Origin: Pardosa pseudoannulata
Taxonomy: Eukaryota; Arthropoda; Arachnida; Araneae; Lycosidae
Length of the DNA stretch: 64,000 nucleotides
Assembly (NCBI GenBank): GCA_032207245.1
Contig: CM063505.1
Span: 176,901,030-176,965,029 of the forward strand
Direction of reading: 5' to 3'
Part shown: in pieces, positions 58,101 through 64,000 of the stretch
Numbering within the stretch: position 1 is the first letter of the stretch
Layout of the letters: every line of letters starts with the position of its first letter
Position numbers and translations under genes: made by a program
Notes under the pieces: model-generated
Told to the model about the DNA's origin: nothing
Seen by the model: the letters and a program-made list of their open reading frames with translations, nothing else
Database searches by the model: none

Positions 58101-58766
58101 CATAAAAATAATTTTCTTGTGAATGACATAGAACGCGTTTCTAATCTAACAAAACTTTTGCATCTGTTTAAAAAAAAAAAAGTGCCTTTTGCAATTATAG
58201 CTATGTAAATTTGATAGACGTTCGAAACAATATTTCGTTCCATACACTTTTGAGCTCGCCACGTATATAAAGTGAAATGGATGAGATTAATATTTAAGAC
58301 TATAAGTAACGAACTGTTATTGTATTTCAGTCTTGGAGGCCACAGAATTAAGTCATCAGGACAAATGTTCGGCGTACATTATTATTGCGGAACGAAATTT
58401 ATGGTCCGCGCTCTGACTGAAGGTCTGAGAAGAGAAGTGAAAGGAATCTGTGGGAATATAAGAGTGGCTGTAAGTTCAATTCTTTGAATCTCATAAACCC
58501 ATAATAAAAAATATGGCGAATAAAACGTTACTTATGTGTAAATCGTATCTGCTTATTTCTTTCAGAGCGTAAGTCCAGGGCTTGTGGAGACTGAATTCTT
58601 CCCTCGTCTTTACAAAGGAAATCAAGAAGCATCCAACGCAGTCTATGGATCTCTAGAATGCCTCCAGGCTAACGACGTAGCAGATGCAGTTACTTATATC
58701 TTGAAATCTCCCCCACACGTTGACATCAATGATATTCTAATTAGACCAGTGCAACAGGCTGATTAA
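51927..58766 (+). CDS. DHRS11-like: SDR gene 2: DHRS11-like oxidoreductase, intact
   Basis: Five exons (51927-52114, 53041-53194, 56225-56319, 58331-58469, 58566-58766) join without a stop into 777 nt, a predicted 258 aa, the usual size of this cytosolic SDR family. Visible motifs: TGASVGIG at 12-19 (NADP(H) loop), CAR at 36-38 with the Arg expected for NADP preference, CDL at 64-66, and NNAG at 91-94. Ser146, Tyr164 and Lys168 form the YxxxK active site, and SPGLVETEF at 195-203 is the PG motif. In vertebrates DHRS11 reduces 3-keto and 17-keto steroids and alpha-dicarbonyls; the substrate here cannot be read from sequence. No signal peptide or membrane segment is seen. The start is fixed by homology (MERWNGRVALVTG) and a GCAAAATGG context. 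Confidence 0.92.
53041..53194 (+). CDS. DHRS11-like: SDR gene 2, exon 2
   Basis: Residues 63-114; KCDLT, then the FGRIDVCINNAGF strand, ending DWRRMLE. Acceptor TTTCTTTCAATAG, donor GAG/GTCATT. Confidence 0.92.
53367..54975 (+). mobile_element. piggyBac relic with transposase C-terminus, gene 2 intron 2
   Basis: TTAA flanks (53367-53370, 54972-54975). The termini TTAACCCTTATG and inverted TTAACCCTTATCG match over 12 bases. The plus strand at 54410-54450 encodes RPCDDVRYDKYDHW; after frameshifts CKYCKVGPGK and TKCKVNFCYV follow, the C-terminal zinc-finger-like region of piggyBac transposases. The 126-codon minus-strand frame over 54201-54581 is the antisense shadow of this. A quasi-palindrome of the form TGTATAG-n-ATACA occurs at 53386, 53791, 54765 and 54826. 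Confidence 0.75.
55395..55900. repeat. GC-rich block with a 68-bp imperfect repeat, gene 2 intron 2
   Basis: 55424-55491 and 55523-55590 share CAGGCAGGG(G/A)CTTTCCT, GTGTCGGTC(A/C)GGGC and GTTGGTGATG...GAGCGGGG (period 99). The block is far more GC-rich than the intron. It looks like an LTR or other mobile fragment, but no paired ends could be found. Confidence 0.6.
56225..56319 (+). CDS. DHRS11-like: SDR gene 2, exon 3
   Basis: Residues 115-145 plus two bases: VNVLALCICNRESVKLM, then EKGIDDGQIINIS. Acceptor TATAATTTCAG, donor AG/GTAACT. Confidence 0.92.
56320..58330. other. Gene 2 intron 3
   Basis: About 2 kb of non-coding sequence. A perfect 22-bp palindrome (TTATTTAGATGCATCTAAAT plus two bases) lies at 56413-56434. 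A moderately GC-rich stretch at 57230-57700 has small open frames of no known family. Confidence 0.5.
58331..58469 (+). CDS. DHRS11-like: SDR gene 2, exon 4
   Basis: Residues 146-192, carrying the active-site Ser146, Tyr164 and Lys168 (HYYCGTKFMVRALTEGLRR). Acceptor TTGTATTTCAG, donor GCT/GTAAGT. Confidence 0.93.
58566..58766 (+). CDS. DHRS11-like: SDR gene 2, exon 5
   Basis: Residues 193-258 and TAA: SVSPGLVETEF, substrate-lid helices, then ADAVTYILKSPPHVDIND and the C-terminal IRPVQQAD. The preceding intron is only 96 bp. Confidence 0.93.
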   Translation, partial: SVSPGLVETEFFPRLYKGNQEASNAVYGSLECLQANDVADAVTYILKSPPHVDINDILIRPVQQAD

Positions 58767-58889
58767 TGTCACTGATACAGGAATGAATGGTCAAACAATT
58801 CTGTGTAATTATTCCTCAGAAAACTTTCCTGCAATATATATATATCTGAAGGAGTTGCAATTATTATTTCTAGTATTATCTAAAGTTTG

Positions 58890-58895
58890 AATAAA
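58890..58895 (+). terminator. Gene 2 poly(A) signal
   Basis: AATAAA 124 bases after the gene 2 stop codon, in TTTGAATAAATTTTATATTA. Confidence 0.7.
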
Positions 58896-58919
58896 TTTTA
58901 TATTATAATGATTGTTATA

Positions 58920-60180
58920 TTTTACAAAAAATTAACTAAGAGGATTAGTCTGCCGAAATCATCTTTGTAGCACTGAAGAGCGAGAGAAAAATCTGAAAAA
59001 TTACAAATCGAAATTTTAAACAGATTTTACGAATCTATGCTTTTAATAACAGATATGATAAGTAAAGGTTATACAGGAGAATGTTTCATGTTGAATCCAT
59101 TACATAGGATATGTGTGTGTGTGGGAATTCTGAGGGGTTTTCAGAACTTAAATCAAGGGCTAAAAATTCTCGCTTCATTTTGCATTCCCCTTTTTAACCC
59201 CTATCCTAAATTGACCACTGGGGCTACAGTTTAAGCACTCAGAGAAGGGGCCTGGCCAATAACTATATATGGCCCTAGCGGACATGGAAGTCCTTATCAT
59301 AAAATAACCAGAAGAGATCTAACTCTGCAAAAACAGTGAAACAGAAAACGCCCGCTATAGTTGCACAGTAGGTGGTTACTTACTTGCAGTTATGCAGAAG
59401 ATTGTAAGCTGAGTAAATATAGATTTCAATAAATACGGCATCTCATCTGTTTTCTCGGGGTTATTCCCTGAGCTGGGTTATACGTATACAGGGTTATATG
59501 GTAGTGGAAGTGGATTTTCCATCTCTAATTGAACTTTTCATCCTTAAATTTTTCTTTGTGCGTTGGTTGTGGGATGGGAGTAAGTAATAAGTAGGTGGCT
59601 GCAGAATAAGTACATGCCGCAATACTTTCGATAAAATCAGGCATCCACAAATTTCGATCTTTGACGGTGTATATTGCTTTAGGTGACAGATCAGGATGTA
59701 TAAACTTTCCAATCAGAGTATACATTGCTGACTATTCAAAATGGAACAGCAAGTAGAACAAGAGATATCAAACCTAAATTCGTTTCAAAGATTATAGATA
59801 ATATCAATGAAATTTTGTTGGAAGTGCAGCCTTCTTTGAAGAAGGAAAGAGTTACTAAGTGTTTTCACGTCCGTCAATAACCTCTCGATTTAAGAGACAT
59901 TGGATAAAATAAACTTTGAATTTGGGGAATGACAGCCCACAGATATCCAAAGTTCATTTGTTGTATCAACGGATGCGGTATGCCGGGTTAAGCGTTCTCC
60001 AACCTATCATATTTGTTTCAGATGTATAGAAGAAGCAGAGCATTGTAACAAAACAATTTGGTGGTCTCAGAGGTGATTTTTAACAATACGTGCAACGAGT
60101 GGTAGCGCATTGTCTTTTTGAAGCGTGGTCTCATGTTGTGAAGGTAAGAAAATAGAATAGGCTGGAAAATCTCAGAGATG
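58920..60180. other. Intergenic downstream of gene 2
   Basis: A (TG) run at 59112-59120 and scattered short open frames; nothing recognised. Confidence 0.4.
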
Positions 60181-60191
60181 TGCGGGAATGG

Positions 60192-60246
60192 AATTCAATA
60201 CTACCTCACACGTTAACATCAAGTGCAGGACCAGTAACAGGATGCA
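60192..60246 (+). pseudogene. Possible relic of an SDR last exon
   Basis: The plus strand reads CACACGTTAACATCAAG, then GGACCAGTAACAGGATG after a small gap. It parallels CACACGTTGACATCAA and GACCAGTGCAACAGGCTG in gene 2 exon 5 (58716-58762). The match is short and gapped, and no other SDR exon is visible nearby, so chance is possible. Confidence 0.25.
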
Positions 60247-61154
60247 CAACAGCATTTGAGTAGCCTGTTTCCACAGTGTTTCAGAACTCTTATCGGACCG
60301 GACCTGCATCGTATTGCGAATAATAACATAATTCGACCAAAAACAGAGCCATGCTATTCAGAATTTAACCGACAGGCGTTTGCGTTTGAATGGTACACGA
60401 ACAGCAAAAGTCAACGGTAATCGAAGAAATAAACGATTAGCGAAGTCTGTGCTGAAAACACTGTCTATTGTTTGTATGGATACCAGTTGTTCTGTTTAGA
60501 CTGTTTTTGATGGATTATAATTACTGATGTAGTACTGCACTTCTTCAGTACAATTCATACAACATTCCCTCTTGCACCTACCAATTCCATATTTATGTGG
60601 CTGCTGTGACTTGGCTACTGTAGACACGATAATCAGATTTTTGGACAAATAATTCGCAATCTCTGTTTACAACGATTTTTCTCATAAACGAACTCCGAAA
60701 CCTGCTGGAATGATGCTCGCTTTCTCCGAGGGATACATAAATTTACGTTCTTCAAAATAGTGTCATGGCGTGCCTTAACGGTGAGCCTACATCACAGACT
60801 CTGCTTTGAGAAATGGACTTCGGTTATGTGGAGACAAAGGTGTTGTCTCCCCAGGCACCAAGATGTCTAGATTTTTGTGTCCTATAGTAGCGAAACAACA
60901 GACCAGACAACCGGGAGCCCAGACTGACAGCCAGATTCTGTAGATTTGTGGGTCATTTCTTAATCTACACGTATTCGCCAGGGATACTACATGAGTAACA
61001 ACTTTCTAACTGTGTTTGGCAGTAAGATGCAAGTCTGCATTGCCAGCTGCTGTGAAAAAAAAGTGATACATAAAATGATGGTCATCAAAAAAGTATAAAC
61101 TTTATTTGCTATTTAGAGCCTTTTAAGCATTGTCCTCTACAAAGCTGTAGATTT

Positions 61155-61283
61155 TTTTAACCGTTTTATTATGGGAGCGGCCAACACTATTCCCCATGAA
61201 GGGACAGCAAAATTACATCCAAGTCTTACTCGGGAATCAAATCCGAACACAACATGCTAAGCACTACACAGTCTGGGTGGTTG
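61155..61283 (-). mobile_element. SINE family B, second copy
   Basis: Same order of A-box-like and B-box-like motifs as at 41548, here GTGTAGTGCTTAGCATG and GGATTTGATTCCCGAG; the latter is closer to the canonical B box. Confidence 0.6.
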
Positions 61284-62732
61284 AAAGTATTAAATAAGTA
61301 TCCTAGAAAGGGAACATTCTTTCACTGATTTTCCTGGAACTTATAGAATAGATTTAATTCATACTTTGCTATGTTGGGACAACTGTGAGAATTTTCAAAC
61401 GATATCATTAACAGATAACTACTACCTCATGGGTGGTACTTTATTGCGGTTGACAGGACGTTTCTAAATAATTCATTTCTCGGGACGTAGGTGAATGGAC
61501 GATTAGACTAACGGCGACAGGCAATTGACATCTGTAGTAGAGCGCTTGAAGCTGGGGCGTTCTTTACAGGAACGGAACTTGGTCTTTACTCCTTAGACAC
61601 AAGAGAATCAGCACCCACAATCACGTCGACCCACCTCTGGAGAGCACGGCTCCCGGAATATCAGCAGATAACTCTTCCTCGGACCATCGACTCTCTCCTT
61701 CTCACGTCCAATCGTTTTTGCAGTCAAAATAATATTTGCCCATAACAATAAATATTGGGTGTAACCCTTTTTTTGTTTGCTATGAGCATTTTGGATCCTC
61801 CTCCAGATGGGTCCATGGTCTATATCCCTTTTCCCATGGGAACCTCTTGACGTTGCAGGTGGCCACAGGTCCTGACCCCTTAGCCTTAGGTGACCCCTGT
61901 CTACTACTTTATCTTAATGGGCCATTAACTTGTTCGTTCGCATCCATTACCTTAAGTCTCCCGTGGAGTCCCTGTATCAAGTCACTCCTTCACAAATCAC
62001 CTCAACAGTCAACACCTGCAATACACAGATATTTGCCTTTGGCAGGATTAATCTGCCAGATTAACTTAGTGTAAGGTAATTACCAATGGATATCCTTACT
62101 ATTAGATAAAATGCATTATTTTACAAAACGATACAATGGATTCAATCAGCTGATTAAGGAAATAAAATGATCATTAATATTTATACAGATACATTTTTAA
62201 AAATTCGCAAGAAATATAGTTAAAGTAAAAAGATAAATTGCCAAAAAAACTATAGCACATTAAAAATATATTTGAAAATGTGCAATTCGTTATTTATTAC
62301 CAAATTGTAAGAGGATAAATGTCATGTTGAACACTGTCGAGAAGTCATCTGTGCCCTTGAGCAACAGGTGTTGATCCGATCAGTGAAAAATTGATCAAAG
62401 TGTTATCATCTTTTCTTGCTAAATCTGTTAGATCCTATTTTTAAAGTGCTCTCTTACCTTAAAAGTTTTTAAATGTTCATTTTTGGTTCCATACTGAAAA
62501 TAAAATCTGGAACGTTCTTTAAGTTTTGAATAGCTACTGTTTAACAAATTTAATGATAATTGAAAAAATGGCTAAAATACACAATGGTTCATTCAGATCA
62601 CGTTTGTTAACACAATTATAAACCTATCAAGTCTTGAATTTGTTAATAAACTCAAAAGCCTTAAAAGAGTAGCAACAAACTAGTTGTTTTGAAATTAACA
62701 AGTATATCTCCTTTTCAAGAAGATTTAGAACT

Positions 62733-62777
62733 AACCAAAATTAACAAAAGTGATTTGCACTTTTGTTAATTTTGGTT
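62733..62777. repeat. Perfect 20-bp-arm hairpin specific to duplication copy 2
   Basis: AACCAAAATTAACAAAAGTG (62733-62752) and its exact inverse (62758-62777) with a five-base loop. The orthologous place in copy 1 (about 45878-45895) has only the left arm. Confidence 0.9.
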
Positions 62778-63007
62778 TATATGTTATTTAACTTATATCT
62801 TAATTTGGTTTGGTTCCTTAGATTTAGAAATAACCTAAATTAACAAAAGTAGAAAGCATTTTATAAAAACCATTTTCACATTATAAAAAAATTGAAGAAA
62901 AGCTTGGTCTTATTTTTATAACTAATTAGATATTAACTACGCATTTAATTACAGCGATTTAGAGGTAATCGTAAAGTCAGCGTTGTCTAATGGAGATTAA
63001 CTCTCTA

Positions 63008-63133
63008 GGGGTTGGTTTCACCAAAGTCATTTAACACTAACCACGGTTAATCTCTGTTTAAACGGAGAACTGCGTCCTATCACTGGTTGGCTCAATGGGA
63101 TAATCGTGATTAGCCATTAAACGACTTTGGCCC
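63008..63133. mobile_element. Harbinger-type MITE (family H)
   Basis: Counterpart of the 46053 copy within the duplication; its right terminus lost the GTGAGAC segment still present in copy 1. Confidence 0.65.
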
Positions 63134-63452
63134 TTAGTTTATTTCTGAATCATTTTGAAATTTTTCTTCCTCGATAATATATGATGATTTTCTGTACATT
63201 AATAGAATCTTGTGTAAAGACGATAAATTAGAACTATCCTAATAGTTATTAAGAACACAGGAACAATGTACTTCAGGTTTTCAAACACTTACGAACTTTG
63301 ATATATTTAAACCTTTAAGGCCGGTTTACAATCTTGCCCTATCCCTTTCTTTCAGCATACTTTCTTTACAGCTCCCTTTCTTTCAGCTGTATTCCTCAAT
63401 GTAGGAATTTGAAACTTCCTTCGACTTTAGTATTATTTTTTTAAGTAGATTA

Positions 63453-63606
<154 letters not shown>

Positions 63607-63794
63607 TTTTTTTTTTGGAATATATTACTGACAACTTTTTTTTTTTTTTTTAAAACGTGGGAATGTAAAAATATTTACTCTACCATATTGCAACTTAAAA
63701 CTGTCTTGTTCATCTTTTCAATTATGAGATTAGAAGAGAGGAAAAGAGGACACTGAATTTTTTTATGACTTTAATTTTTCGAAGTATACTCTAC

Positions 63795-63905
63795 TCCTCT
63801 TCTTACCCCCAACCTATACCCATTCCGTCATCCTTCACCTACCCCTTTCTCCAATCCCTCCCCTGTTCATATCCCCAACGCTACCCCTTTCCGAATCCCT
63901 TCCAT
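63795..63905. repeat. C-rich, G-quadruplex-prone block, second copy
   Basis: Same arrangement of C-tracts as 46691-46805 with scattered substitutions; tract lengths are mostly kept. Confidence 0.7.
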
Positions 63906-64000
63906 TCCAAATTTTGCTAATTTAAATACGAGTAATGTCATAGTCATTTCACAAGTGTAAAGTTTCAATAAGAAAAGACTTCTTAGAAAATAAAGTTCAT

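Noticed and set aside
61736..62074. 112-codon plus-strand open frame in duplication copy 2
   Set aside because: The equivalent region of copy 1 (about 42920-43250) is not open in the same frame, so it is not conserved as protein.

Overview
This is a eukaryotic, almost certainly metazoan, chromosomal window. It is strongly AT-rich, has long introns with canonical GT-AG junctions and AATAAA poly(A) signals, and carries a dense load of transposable elements. The only cellular genes I can support are two plus-strand paralogues of the short-chain dehydrogenase/reductase (SDR) family, closest to DHRS11 (dehydrogenase/reductase SDR family member 11). Together with piggyBac, mariner, Tigger, hAT, Harbinger-type MITEs, tRNA-derived SINEs and solo LTRs, this fits an arthropod genome. 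I lean towards an arachnid, with low confidence.

Layout. 0-13 kb is intergenic and repeat-rich: an internally deleted Tigger/pogo element, a diverged tandem repeat split by a 100-N assembly gap, three TTAA elements almost end to end, SINEs, a mariner pseudogene, a hAT-like element with a degenerate 8-bp target duplication and two small MITEs. Gene 1 runs from 13864 to 29570 (5 exons, predicted 240 aa), with SINEs and two piggyBac-type elements in its introns. 30-51 kb is intergenic: two near-perfect short-loop hairpins, two solo LTRs with target-site duplications, a 161-bp tandem duplication, an internally deleted piggyBac, further TTAA elements, and one copy of a segmental duplication (about 41.3-46.9 kb). 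Gene 2 runs from 51927 to 58766 (5 exons, predicted 258 aa), with a piggyBac relic in intron 2 and a TTAA element ending about 230 bp before its ATG. From about 60.95 kb to the window end lies the second copy of the segmental duplication.

How the genes relate. The SDR genes have the same five-exon structure and identical intron phases (2, 0, 2, 0), so they derive from a tandem duplication. Gene 2 keeps every SDR hallmark (TGxxxGIG, NNAG, Ser/YxxxK, PG) and should be an active NAD(P)(H)-dependent oxidoreductase. Gene 1 has an uninterrupted frame and intact splice sites, but each hallmark is damaged, including the catalytic lysine (K to E). It is therefore either a constrained pseudoenzyme or a very young pseudogene. 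This is the most interesting biological signal in the window. The second is the unusual density of TTAA-flanked piggyBac-type elements (ten by my reading), with related termini but different interiors.
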